Shown piece after piece: positions 52,198 through 60,598 of a stretch of 64,000 bases of DNA (position 1 is the first letter of the stretch; every line of letters starts with the position of its first letter). Position numbers and translations under genes: made by a program. The notes below the pieces were generated by a model. The model made no database searches, was not told the origin of the DNA, and saw nothing but the letters and a program-made list of their open reading frames with translations. Source of the stretch: CAYRSS01 sp964426945 (lineage in GTDB: Bacteria; Planctomycetota; Phycisphaerae; UBA1845); contig CAYRSS010000007.1 in NCBI GenBank assembly GCA_964426945.1, forward strand, positions 1 through 64,000. Reading direction: 5' to 3'.

Positions 52198-53178
52198 ATG
52201 CACGAATTCAGCTACACGCGAGCCGGGACGGTGGCGGAGGCTTCGGCCGCTGTCTCGTCCTCGCCGCGAGCCGCGTTTCTGGCGGGCGGCACCACGCTGG
52301 TGGACCTCATGAAGCTCGGCGTTGAGGCGCCGTCGGCGCTGGTCGACGTCAACCGGCTGCCGCTGGCCACGATCGAGGCCGATGACCGCGGCGCCCGCAT
52401 CGGGGCGATGGTGCGCAACAGCGATCTCGCCTGGCACGAGACGATCCGCGCCCACTACCCGATGCTCTCCGAGTCGCTCCTGTCGGGGGCCAGCCCGCAG
52501 CTTCGCAACATGGCTACCGTCGGCGGCAACCTGATGCAGCGCACGCGCTGCTACTACTTCCGCGACGGGATGTCGGCGTGCAACAAGCGCGTCCCCGGCA
52601 GTGGCTGCGCGGCGATAGAGGGGTTCAACCGGATCCACGCGGTTCTGGGCGTCAGCGATCGCTGCGTCGCGACGCATCCGTCGGATATGTGTGTGGCGCT
52701 GGCCGCGCTGGGGGCGACGATCCACATCGAGGGCCCGGGCGGCGCGCGCAGCGTTCCGATCGACGAGTTCTACATCGCGTCAGGGGATGACCCCGCCCGC
52801 GAGACCACGCTCGCGCATGGCGAGCTGATCACCGCGGTCGAGCTGCGGCGCGAGCCGTACTTTGCCCGGTCGCACTACCTGAAGGTCCGCGATCGCGAGA
52901 GCTACGAGTTCGCCCTGGCCTCGGCGGCGGTTGCGCTGGACCTGGACGGGGGGAAGATCCGCGCTGCTCGCGTGGGTCTGGGCGGCGTCGCGGGCAAGCC
53001 GTGGCGCAGCCGCGAGGCCGAGGCCGCGCTGACCGGCGCATCCATCGGCGAGGCGGCGTTTCGCACCGCGGCCGAGGCGGCGTTGCGCGACGCACGGCCG
53101 CTGGCCCACAACGCGTTCAAGATCGAGCTGGCTCGCAGGACGCTGGTTCGCGCGCTGGAGACGGTTGCCGCGCGCTAG
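52198..53178 (+). CDS. paoB: Molybdenum hydroxylase FAD subunit with extra Fe-S site (PaoB-like)
   Basis: 326 residues. FAD-binding loops are FLAGGTTLVDLMK (~27-39) and MATVGGNLMQ (~105-114). After these, the TRCYYFRDG and CNKRVPGSGC motifs and a later Cys supply Cys118, Cys128, Cys137 and Cys156, a set that binds an additional 4Fe-4S cluster in the PaoB/YagS subgroup. Such subunits have no own signal and travel to the periplasm with PaoA. It passes electrons from the 2Fe-2S centres to FAD and an external acceptor. Spacing to the neighbours (34 and 54 bases) fits an operon. Confidence 0.93.
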   Translation: MHEFSYTRAGTVAEASAAVSSSPRAAFLAGGTTLVDLMKLGVEAPSALVDVNRLPLATIEADDRGARIGAMVRNSDLAWHETIRAHYPMLSESLLSGASPQLRNMATVGGNLMQRTRCYYFRDGMSACNKRVPGSGCAAIEGFNRIHAVLGVSDRCVATHPSDMCVALAALGATIHIEGPGGARSVPIDEFYIASGDDPARETTLAHGELITAVELRREPYFARSHYLKVRDRESYEFALASAAVALDLDGGKIRAARVGLGGVAGKPWRSREAEAALTGASIGEAAFRTAAEAALRDARPLAHNAFKIELARRTLVRALETVAAR

Positions 53179-53232
53179 AGAGTGACCGCACTCGCGGCCG
53201 GCATGCCCGGCCGCGGAAAGAGAGGGCCAACC

Positions 53233-55485
53233 ATGGCCGCACCCGCAGTCGGCAAACCGATGGATCGCGTCGACGGACGGCTCAAGGTGACCGGGGCGGC
53301 GCGTTTCGCCGCCGACGTCCCCGTGAGCGAGGCGGCACACGCGGTGCTCGTGCTGAGCACCGTGGCCGCCGGCCGCATCGCCGGGATCGACCCCGCCGCG
53401 GCCGAGAAGGCGCCGGGCGTGCTGACCGTGATGACGCGCGCCAACAGGCCAGAAATCCAGATGCCCCGGCCCGACTTCGCCACCGGCGGCATCTTCGGGG
53501 AGACGCGGCTGCCGCTTGCTGATGACGTGATCCATCATGCGGGGCAGGTGGTCGCCGTCGTCGTGGCCGACCGACTGGAGCGCGCCCGCCACGCCGCGGC
53601 GCTGGTCCGCGTGCGCTACGCCGACACCAGGCCGCTCGGGGTCATGGACGAAACCGCCCCTGCGTGGAGCGAGCCGAGCGAGCACTTTGGCGAGCCGCTT
53701 CAGTACCAGCGCGGCGACGTCGAAACGGCGTTGAAGGAAGCGGAGCAGAACGGCGTGGTCGTCCGCGAGACCTACACCACCCCGGCAGAAACGCACAACC
53801 CGATGGAGCCGTGCGCGATCACGGCCGTGTGGCAGGGCGACCGGCTCACGGTTTACGACACCACGCAATGGATCGTCGGCGTTCAGGCCGTAATGGCCGA
53901 GGCCTTCGGGATCGCCCGCGAGAACGTCCATGTCATCAGCCCGTTCGTCGGTGGGGCGTTCGGGTGCAAGGCGTTCATCTGGCCGCACCAGCTGCTGGCC
54001 GTCGCCGCGGCGCGGGCCGTCGGGCGGCCGGTGAAGCTCGTGCTCACGCGGGCCCAGATGTTCACCGCGTGCGGGCATCGCCCGCCGAGTGTGCAGAAGC
54101 TGGCCCTCGGCGCGACGAAAGACGGCCGGCTTACGGCGATTCGTCACGAATCGCTCGGCCACACCTCGACGGTTTGGGACTATGTGGAGCCCGCGGGGCT
54201 GACGACGTCGCGGCTGCTCTACGCCTGTCCCAACGTCGCCACGCCGCACCGCGTGCAGAAAATGAACGTCCCCACGCCGACCTTCATGCGGGCTCCGGGA
54301 GAGACACCCGGGCTCTTCGCGCTCGAATCCGCCATGGATGAGTTGGCCGTGCGGCTGAACCTTGATCCGCTCGAACTGCGTCTGCGCAACCACGCGGAGA
54401 CTTCGCCGTATCAGGCGCGGCCGTGGTCGAGCAATCACCTGAGGGAGTGTTACCGCATCGGCGCCGAGGCGATCGAGTGGAAGTCGCGGCCCGCGGCGCC
54501 GCGGTCGATGCGCTCCGGGCGCATGCTGCGCGGGCTGGGCATGGCCACGGCGACCTTCCCAGCGTTCCGCTGGTTTGCCGCTGTGAAGATCCGCATGGCC
54601 GCCGACGGGCGCACGGTGGTGTCGAGCGCGACGCACGACATCGGCACCGGGGCGTACACCGTCTTTACCCAGATCGCCGCCGACGCCCTTGGTGTGCCCG
54701 TCGAGCGGGTGACGTTCCTGCTGGGCGACTCGACGCTTCCGCCGTCGCCGGTGGCCGGCGGGTCGAACTCGACCTCGACCGTCAGCGGCGCGATCGCGGC
54801 CGCGGCCGCGCAGTTCAAGCAGCGCCTCGTCGAAGCGGCAGTGGGTGATCCGTCTTCACCGCTCTCGGGGCTCGCGGCGGCGGGCGTGCGGGCCGCGGAG
54901 GGCCGCGTCTTCGCGGCGGACGACCCGACCCGCGGCGAGAAGTACACCGACATCATCGCCCGCAGCGGCAAGCCCGACCTGGAGGTCGTGGCCAACTCCG
55001 CCCCGGGTGAGGAGACTAGCCGGTACGCGTTCCAGTCGTTCGGCGCCCACTTCTGCGAGGTGCAGGTCGACGAAGAACTGGCCCGCGTGCGCGTCTCGCG
55101 GTTTGTGACAGTGATGGATGTCGGTCGCGTGATCAATCCCAAGACGGCGCGCAGCCAGGTCGTCGGCGCGATCACGATGGGCATCGGCCAGTCGCTGATG
55201 GAGGAGACGGTATTCGACGCACGCAACGGCCGCGTCGTGACCGACAACTTCGCCGACTACGCCGTGCCCGTCTGCGCTGACATGCCGGCGATGGACGTGC
55301 GCTTTATCGATCAGCCCGATCCATACATCAACCCGCTCGGCTGCCGCGGTGTCGGGGAGATCGGCATCGCCGGCGTTGCGGGGGCCATTGCCAACGCGGT
55401 CTATCACGCCACCGGCCGCCGCGTGCGCAGCCTGCCGATCACCGCGGAAAAGCTGCTGGGCGGACACACGGGTGCAGGAGCCTGA
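53233..55485 (+). CDS. paoC: Molybdenum hydroxylase catalytic subunit (PaoC-like aldehyde dehydrogenase)
   Basis: 750 residues from the ATG at 53233. The xanthine-oxidase-family fold shows GKPMDRVDGRLKVTGAARF at the start, FVGGAFGCKAF, TFMRAPGETPG, ATHDIGTGAYT and the catalytic base in GCRGVGEIGI (Glu709). The subunit binds molybdenum cytosine dinucleotide cofactor and oxidises aldehydes or aromatic substrates. The substrate is not predictable. XdhC- and MocA-type maturation genes follow at once, which supports MCD use. Confidence 0.94.
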   Translation: MAAPAVGKPMDRVDGRLKVTGAARFAADVPVSEAAHAVLVLSTVAAGRIAGIDPAAAEKAPGVLTVMTRANRPEIQMPRPDFATGGIFGETRLPLADDVIHHAGQVVAVVVADRLERARHAAALVRVRYADTRPLGVMDETAPAWSEPSEHFGEPLQYQRGDVETALKEAEQNGVVVRETYTTPAETHNPMEPCAITAVWQGDRLTVYDTTQWIVGVQAVMAEAFGIARENVHVISPFVGGAFGCKAFIWPHQLLAVAAARAVGRPVKLVLTRAQMFTACGHRPPSVQKLALGATKDGRLTAIRHESLGHTSTVWDYVEPAGLTTSRLLYACPNVATPHRVQKMNVPTPTFMRAPGETPGLFALESAMDELAVRLNLDPLELRLRNHAETSPYQARPWSSNHLRECYRIGAEAIEWKSRPAAPRSMRSGRMLRGLGMATATFPAFRWFAAVKIRMAADGRTVVSSATHDIGTGAYTVFTQIAADALGVPVERVTFLLGDSTLPPSPVAGGSNSTSTVSGAIAAAAAQFKQRLVEAAVGDPSSPLSGLAAAGVRAAEGRVFAADDPTRGEKYTDIIARSGKPDLEVVANSAPGEETSRYAFQSFGAHFCEVQVDEELARVRVSRFVTVMDVGRVINPKTARSQVVGAITMGIGQSLMEETVFDARNGRVVTDNFADYAVPVCADMPAMDVRFIDQPDPYINPLGCRGVGEIGIAGVAGAIANAVYHATGRRVRSLPITAEKLLGGHTGAGA

Positions 55486-55492
55486 TCGGCTG

Positions 55493-56689
55493 ATGAGCCG
55501 CGAAATCGAGCAGATTGTTGACCTGGCCCGATCCGCCGTCGCGGCGGGCGTCGGCTCGCTTCTGGCGACGGTCGTGCGCGTGCGCGGATCCACCTATCGG
55601 CGGCCCGGGGCACGAATGCTGGTCACCGACGACGGGCGCAGCGCAGGTGTCGTCAGCGGCGGATGCCTGGAGCGGCACGTGGTCGAGCACGGGCGACGGC
55701 TGGTCGCCGCCGGCGGGCCCGTGATCGTGTCGTTCGATACCACGTCGGATGACGAGATCGTCTGGGAGTTCGGCCTTGGCTGTCGCGGGGTGGTGCACCT
55801 CCTGCTGGAGCGCATTGCGCCTGGTGCTCCCGCTCCGCTCCTGGACGCGCTGAGCGATGGCTTCCGCGGGGTCGGCCGGGTGGTGGTGGCCACGGTCGTC
55901 AGTGCGCCGCCGTCGTGCGGTTCGCCCGTCGCGCGACGGGTGATCCTTCGCGACGGTGCCGCGATCGACGTCGGTGATCCGCCGATCGACGCGCGGCTGA
56001 GCGAACGCGTGGTCGACTTCGCGGCGGGGCTGTCGCACACGACGCACGCCTGCTTCGAGTGTGCCGACGGCGTGATCGAGGTGTTCTTCGAGTTGGTTGA
56101 GTCGCCGCCGTCGCTGGTGGTGTTCGGAGCCGGGCGTGATGCGGAGCCTCTTGTAGCGCTGGGCGCCGCAATCGGCTGGCGGGTGACGCTGGTCGATAGT
56201 CGAGCGGCCTATGCCAAGCCGGACCGGTTCCCCGATGCACAAGAGATCGTCGTCTGCGGCGCCGACGAGATCGCGGAGCGCATGGCGATTGACGGGCGGA
56301 CCTTCGCCGTGGTGATGACCCACCGCTACCACGAGGATCTGGCGATTCTGCGGGCATTGCTCCCGTCGTCCGCCGCCTACATCGGCCTGCTCGGACCACG
56401 CAGCCGCGCGGACGAGCTGCTGGCCGAGTTGCGGCTCGCCGGGCCGAGCCCGACGCCGGCCCAACTGGCCCGCCTGCACGCGCCGGTCGGGCTGGACATC
56501 GCCGCGGACAACCCTGACCAGATCGCGTTGGCCATCCTCGCGGAGCTGACCGCCGTTCGCGGTCGTCGCGCGGGCGGGTTCCTGCGCGACCGCAGCGGCC
56601 CCATCCACGAACCGCAGTCGGACAACATCCTCCGCGCCGGGCATCCGTCGGCGCTGCCTTCCGGTCGGCCTTCGGCTGCGTCGCCGTGA
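55493..56689 (+). CDS. xdhC: XdhC-family molybdenum insertion factor
   Basis: 398 residues from the ATG at 55493. The N-terminal XdhC/CoxI domain (LLATVVRVRGSTYRRPGARM, GGCLE, DEIVWEFGLGCRG) is joined to a Rossmann-type domain (VVFGAGRDAEPLVALGAAIGW, MTHRYHEDLAILRALL, YIGLLGPRSR). These proteins bind sulfurated Mo cofactor, protect it and insert it into molybdenum hydroxylases. PaoD is the E. coli example. It starts 7 bases after paoC and overlaps mocA by 4 bases. The C-terminal Ser/Gly/Ala tail is probably disordered. Confidence 0.93.
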   Translation: MSREIEQIVDLARSAVAAGVGSLLATVVRVRGSTYRRPGARMLVTDDGRSAGVVSGGCLERHVVEHGRRLVAAGGPVIVSFDTTSDDEIVWEFGLGCRGVVHLLLERIAPGAPAPLLDALSDGFRGVGRVVVATVVSAPPSCGSPVARRVILRDGAAIDVGDPPIDARLSERVVDFAAGLSHTTHACFECADGVIEVFFELVESPPSLVVFGAGRDAEPLVALGAAIGWRVTLVDSRAAYAKPDRFPDAQEIVVCGADEIAERMAIDGRTFAVVMTHRYHEDLAILRALLPSSAAYIGLLGPRSRADELLAELRLAGPSPTPAQLARLHAPVGLDIAADNPDQIALAILAELTAVRGRRAGGFLRDRSGPIHEPQSDNILRAGHPSALPSGRPSAASP

Positions 56690-57297
56690 GCCGCGTGACG
56701 GTCGTCATTCTGGCGGCGGGCTCGTCGTCACGCCTGGGCCGGCCGAAGCAACTCGTCGACATCGCAGGGCGGACGCTGCTGCGCCGCGCGGTCGAGGCCG
56801 CGCGGGACGCGGCGTGCGGGCCGGTGCTGGTCGTGCTCGGCGCGCACGGTGAGCAGCTCGTCGCCGAACTGGCCGCACACGACGTCCGGATCGTGATCAA
56901 CGAAGACTGGGCGACCGGCATGGCTTCGTCGATTCGCGCTGCGCTGACGACGATCGAGGCGGATCCGGCGGCGGAGGGCGACGCGGTGCTGCTGATGCCC
57001 TGCGACCTGCCCGGCGTGGACGGGGCCTGCCTGCGGCGACTGCTGGCCGCGTTTCGCGCGGGAGGGCGGCGCATGGCGGCGGCGTTCTACGGCGGTATGC
57101 TCGGGGCGCCCGCGATCTTCGAGCGATCCTGCTTCCCCGATTTGGCGGCCCTCGCGGGCGACGAGGGGGCGCGCGGCCTGCTGCGGAGAGAGGCGGCCAA
57201 GGTGGTGCCCGTCCCCATGCCCGAGGCGGCGCAGGACGTCGATACCGCCGGCGACGAGGCCGACGCCAGGCGTCGCGCCGGCCCGGCGAAGGAGTGA
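56686..57297 (+). CDS. mocA: Molybdenum cofactor cytidylyltransferase
   Basis: 203 residues from a GTG that overlaps the xdhC stop (GTGA). The nucleotide-binding loop is ILAAGSSSRLGRPKQLV (~8-24), and the later MPCDLPGVD and GDEGARGLL motifs fit MocA/MobA nucleotidyltransferases. MocA converts molybdopterin to its cytosine dinucleotide form for Pao-type enzymes, matching the operon. The residue after the second motif that separates MocA from MobA was not resolved. The C-terminus is Arg/Ala-rich and extra to the fold. Confidence 0.88.
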   Translation: MSRVTVVILAAGSSSRLGRPKQLVDIAGRTLLRRAVEAARDAACGPVLVVLGAHGEQLVAELAAHDVRIVINEDWATGMASSIRAALTTIEADPAAEGDAVLLMPCDLPGVDGACLRRLLAAFRAGGRRMAAAFYGGMLGAPAIFERSCFPDLAALAGDEGARGLLRREAAKVVPVPMPEAAQDVDTAGDEADARRRAGPAKE

Positions 57298-57302
57298 CCG
57301 CG

Positions 57303-58769
57303 ATGCTCGAAGCCGTCGAACTCGGAAGCACCATGACGAAGGAGGAGTTCGACCACATCGAAGGCCGCCTCCGCGTCGAGCTCATCACGCTGCAGCAGCG
57401 GCTGCGCGCCGCCGACTTCGCGATGGTCGTGATTCTGGTGGGCGACGATCGCGTCGGCGTGAACGAAGTCGCCAACCTGCTCCACGCCTGGATGGACCCG
57501 CGGGGGATCGAGACCGCCGCGTTTGGCGAACCCAGCGACGAGGAGCGCGAGCGTCCGCCGCTGTGGCGGTTCTGGCGGGCGCTGCCGGCGAAGGGGCGCA
57601 CCGCGCTGTTCCTGCGCAGCGGCATGTCGGGGGCGCTGGCCGGTCGACTCGCGGGGCGGATCGACGCCTGCCGGTTCGACGTGCTGATCGACCGCTATGA
57701 CGCGTTTGAGCGCATGCTCGTGGATGATGGTCTGCTCCTGGTGAAGTTCTGGCTCCACCTGCCCCATGCTGAGTTTCAGCGGCGGTTCGCGGCGGCGCGG
57801 AAGGCGCGAGGCTCGCTGCTGCTGGACGAGGACGATGCCCGGCTGCACCGTCACTACCGCCGCGGGCTCGCGACCATCGAGTACATGCTCGGTCGCACCG
57901 CGCAGTCGGCACCCTGGAACCTGGTGGAGAGCACCGACCGGCGTCATCGCGACGCGACGGTTGCGCAGCGGATCGCCGAGGCGCTGCGCGACCGCTTCGA
58001 TGGGCGCAGCCCGGAAGTCAACGTCTCACCGATGTCGCCGCCAACCGCTCCGGACGAACGCACCATTCTCGACACGGTCGACCTCGGCGCCACCCTCGAC
58101 AAGCCCGAGTATGAAAAGCAGCTTCGCCGCCGACAGGTGAAGGTCCACCGACTGACCGACCAAGCCCGCGCGAAGGGGGTGTCATCGGTGCTGGTTTTCG
58201 AGGGCTGGGACGCGGCCGGCAAGGGCGGCTGCATCCGCCGGCTGACCGCGGCGATGGAAGCGGAGAACTACCGCGTGGTGCCCATCGGTGCGCCCACCGA
58301 CGAAGAGAAGGCGCACCACTACCTGTGGCGTTTCTGGCGTAATCTGCCGCGCGCCGGACGGGTCACGATCTTCGATCGGAGCTGGTACGGCCGCGTGCTG
58401 GTCGAGCGCGTCGAGTCGTTCGCCACGGCGGCGGAATGGCGCCGGGCGTTCGATGAGATCAACGAGTTCGAGGCGCAGCTCTGCGATCACGGCGTCGTCG
58501 TGATGAAGTACTGGCTGCACCTCGACCGCGACGAGCAGCTCCGCCGGTTTGAGGAGCGGCAGCGGACGCCCTTCAAGCGATACAAGATCACCGACGAGGA
58601 TTGGCGCAACCGCGAGCGGTGGGGCGCCTACGAACAGGCCGTCGCCGAGATGATCGCCCGCACCAGCACGCCCCATGCGCCCTGGCAACTGGTTGCCGCC
58701 AACGATCAGCGATTTGCCCGCGTCGAGGTGCTCCGGCTCTTCGCAAAGCGGCTGAACAAGGCGCTGTGA
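57303..58769 (+). CDS. pap: Polyphosphate:AMP phosphotransferase (two-domain PPK2)
   Basis: 488 residues from the ATG at 57303 (AAGGAG 9 bases upstream); a GTG at 57294 overlaps the mocA stop and is an alternative start. Two PPK2 domains are fused, as in PAP. The N-terminal domain has lost the Walker A lysine (VGDDRVGVNEV), whereas the C-terminal domain is complete (FEGWDAAGKGG, FDRSWYGRVLVERVE, YWLHLDRDEQLRRFEER). It makes ADP from AMP and polyphosphate. Position at the end of a molybdenum operon is unexpected, but the overlap-like spacing to mocA suggests co-transcription. Confidence 0.94.
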   Translation: MLEAVELGSTMTKEEFDHIEGRLRVELITLQQRLRAADFAMVVILVGDDRVGVNEVANLLHAWMDPRGIETAAFGEPSDEERERPPLWRFWRALPAKGRTALFLRSGMSGALAGRLAGRIDACRFDVLIDRYDAFERMLVDDGLLLVKFWLHLPHAEFQRRFAAARKARGSLLLDEDDARLHRHYRRGLATIEYMLGRTAQSAPWNLVESTDRRHRDATVAQRIAEALRDRFDGRSPEVNVSPMSPPTAPDERTILDTVDLGATLDKPEYEKQLRRRQVKVHRLTDQARAKGVSSVLVFEGWDAAGKGGCIRRLTAAMEAENYRVVPIGAPTDEEKAHHYLWRFWRNLPRAGRVTIFDRSWYGRVLVERVESFATAAEWRRAFDEINEFEAQLCDHGVVVMKYWLHLDRDEQLRRFEERQRTPFKRYKITDEDWRNRERWGAYEQAVAEMIARTSTPHAPWQLVAANDQRFARVEVLRLFAKRLNKAL

Positions 58770-58773
58770 TCGT

Positions 58774-58809
58774 TAAAAAAAGCCGGACGCCGCAGGGGCG
58801 GCGTCCGGC
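58774..58809 (-). terminator. Rho-independent terminator (read on minus strand)
   Basis: A 12-bp perfect stem GCCGGACGCCGC/GCGGCGTCCGGC (58782-58793, 58798-58809) with an AGGG loop is flanked on its left by AAAAAAA, which is a T tract on the minus strand. It ends transcription from the minus-strand gene at 58841 and could partly serve the plus-strand operon. Confidence 0.9.
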
Positions 58810-58840
58810 GACAGTCAGCGAATTGTGACGACGGTCGACG

Positions 58841-59107
58841 CTAGCCAACCAGTTCCTTGCCGCGGCGGGTGAGCGCAGCGGCCATGATCGTCTGGCCGTC
58901 GGCGTTGGTGAGCGCGCCGCTCCAGATGAACCCTTCGGTCCGCAGCCGCTCGAGCCAGCCGGCCATAAGCTCTACCGCTTGCTCTTCGGAGTATCCGGAA
59001 TGGGCCGCGACTTCGCGGGCGAGTTCGAACTCGGTCAGCGGATGCTTGCGCAGGCGGCGCAAGATCACGACCTGATGCAGCGGTAATGACTCAGTGGCGT
59101 GCAGCAT
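58841..59107 (-). CDS. Small winged-helix protein
   Basis: 88 residues; AGGAGT lies 6-12 bases before the ATG. The sequence is a compact helix-turn-helix: LHQVVILRRLRKHPLTEFELAREVAAHSGYSEEQAVELM, then a recognition-like helix WLERLRTEG, and a short beta wing ending MAAALTRRGKEL. That is the pattern of small MarR/ArsR-like DNA-binding domains, but with no effector domain. It ends in a strong terminator. Targets are unknown. No metal-binding Cys is present. Confidence 0.72.
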   Translation of the reverse strand: MLHATESLPLHQVVILRRLRKHPLTEFELAREVAAHSGYSEEQAVELMAGWLERLRTEGFIWSGALTNADGQTIMAAALTRRGKELVG

Positions 59108-59290
59108 GGGAGTTACTCCTTCCTCATGCGGACCCGAACTCGCGGCGCCGGCTCCCCCAATTGCCCTGGCCGCCGCGGGTTTCGCAGGATTCTACGCATG
59201 ATGCCGCCGGATGTTCAACTCCGGACCCGGTACGTGGGCAGCGAGGCCATTCAGCGGGGCGGTGGTCTCGCGGCGCGTAACCCTCACGAA

Positions 59291-59380
59291 TTACGAAGGA
59301 TCCGGCCGAAAAATCACGAGCACCCAGAACAGCAGGCCGGCCATGAACGCCACAAGAGTTGTCGTGGAGAACAGCTCCAT
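59291..59380 (-). CDS. 29-residue single-pass membrane peptide (below usual ORF cutoff)
   Basis: The reading frame from the ATG at 59380 gives MELFSTTTLVAFMAGLLFWV and then LVIFRPDPS before TAA. A canonical AAGGAGG (59387-59393) lies 6 bases upstream, one of the best ribosome-binding sites in the window. The one hydrophobic segment (residues ~8-24) is bordered by Arg/Pro and Asp at the C-terminus. Small subunits of membrane complexes (for example KdpF or CydX type) look like this, but no partner genes lie near it. No homologue could be checked. Confidence 0.6.
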   Translation of the reverse strand: MELFSTTTLVAFMAGLLFWVLVIFRPDPS

Positions 59381-59470
59381 CCTCGGCCTCCTTGCAACAA
59401 TAGACAAAGCGACAGCGGCGGAATGCGGCAAGTTCCCTATCCGATGAAAGCGCTCGCGATGGGCCCCGGC

Positions 59471-59809
59471 TCAGTCCAGTCTGGCGCGGGCCTGGTCCAG
59501 GGCGTCGCAGATTTCAAACCACCCGTCGAGCTTCGTCACGGCAAAGACGCTCCGCACGAAGGGTGTCGGGGCGACGAGCACCACCTGGCCCGCCGCCAGC
59601 CGGGCGCGGCTGACGACGTTCATCAGGATGCTCAGCCCGGTCGAGTCCAGCACGGTCACCTTCGACAGGTCGATCGCCAGCTTGGCCCCGGCCTGGCCGA
59701 CCTGTTCGTGCAGGTCGCCCGCGGCGGCCTCGCTTGAACTCGCCGTGAATTCGCCGTCGAGGTGGGCGATCCTGAACCCCGGCGTCTCCTCAATCCTGAT
59801 CGACAGCAT
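59471..59809 (-). CDS. STAS-domain anti-sigma factor antagonist-like protein
   Basis: 112 residues from the ATG at 59809 (MLSIRIEETPGFRIA); AAGGAGC precedes at 9 bases. The single STAS domain has LDGEFTASSSEAAAGDL, the phosphosite loop VTVLDSTGLSILMNVV with a Ser after Asp, and LVAPTPFVRSVFAVTKLDGWFEI. Such proteins bind anti-sigma kinases and are switched by Ser phosphorylation. It lies ~50 bases downstream of the exported-protein gene on the same strand, but no RsbW- or PP2C-type partner is adjacent. Confidence 0.9.
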   Translation of the reverse strand: MLSIRIEETPGFRIAHLDGEFTASSSEAAAGDLHEQVGQAGAKLAIDLSKVTVLDSTGLSILMNVVSRARLAAGQVVLVAPTPFVRSVFAVTKLDGWFEICDALDQARARLD

Positions 59810-59859
59810 GGGACGATGCTCCTTCGATTTCGCCGCCGAACCTCGTTCGCGATCGGGGA

Positions 59860-60426
59860 CTAGGGCCTCAGGTTGCCGAGGCTCGTGCGCCGGCTCGCCA
59901 CGCGGACCAGCAGGTAGTTCTCTTCCTTGAAGACAGTGACCTCGCCCGACACGACGTACACCACCTCCGCCGCGGCGTGTTCCGTCTCGCGCACCATCTG
60001 CTCGAGGTGCAGGCAGGGCAACAGCTTCATGCGCGGCTCGGGCCGGTCGGGCATGTCCGACTCGGGCACGAAGATCCACCAGTTGCCGTCCTTGACGATG
60101 CGGCCCGACTTGCGGCTGATCCGCGAGCCCTCGGGCATGAGCAGTCCGCCGCCCTCGGCCTGGCTGTCCATGCTCTGGGGCAGGATCGGCTCGTTCGAGG
60201 GCTTCTGACGGCGCATCTTCTCCATGATCTCGTCGGCCGTCGACGGCGGTTCCTGCGACTCGGGCTCGGGCTCGCTCTGCGGCTCCGCGGCGGCCGGAGG
60301 CTGCTCAGACTTGCCGCCGCCCGTCTGGGCGGGCTGGTCCTGACTGGATCGAGCGCCCGGGGCCGGCAGGGTGGCCGCGGCCAGCGGGATGATCAGGGCA
60401 AGGCTCAGGATGATGGGGCGGGTCAT
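59860..60426 (-). CDS. Exported Pro/Glu/Ser-rich protein
   Basis: 188 residues with a signal peptide (LSLALIIPLAAATLP, cleavage near APGARS). Residues ~30-65 are a low-complexity Pro/Glu/Ser linker. The C-terminal ~100 residues look like a small beta domain (RISRKSGRIVKDGNWWIFVPE, LLPCLHLEQMVRE, VVYVVSGEVTVFKEENYLLV). No family was recognised, but the two halves resemble a cell-envelope adaptor. It lies upstream of the STAS gene, same strand. Confidence 0.7.
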   Translation of the reverse strand: MTRPIILSLALIIPLAAATLPAPGARSSQDQPAQTGGGKSEQPPAAAEPQSEPEPESQEPPSTADEIMEKMRRQKPSNEPILPQSMDSQAEGGGLLMPEGSRISRKSGRIVKDGNWWIFVPESDMPDRPEPRMKLLPCLHLEQMVRETEHAAAEVVYVVSGEVTVFKEENYLLVRVASRRTSLGNLRP

Positions 60427-60598
60427 ATCGACACCTCCTCTTCCTACAGGGTCGGCCGTCGGCGGCCGCCGATCAGGCGGCGGCGCATGCTACCGCTGAC
60501 CGCCGCGGCTGCCAACGCAGGCTGCGGCAGCGGCCGCTGGTCGGGTTCTGACGATTTCGTTACAGTTCGCGCACGAGCAACCCCCCGGGAGACCTCTC

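Noticed and set aside
58782..58809. Terminator of the pap operon on the plus strand
   Set aside because: The T tract lies on the minus-strand side (AAAAAAA on plus), so it mainly serves the minus-strand winged-helix gene.
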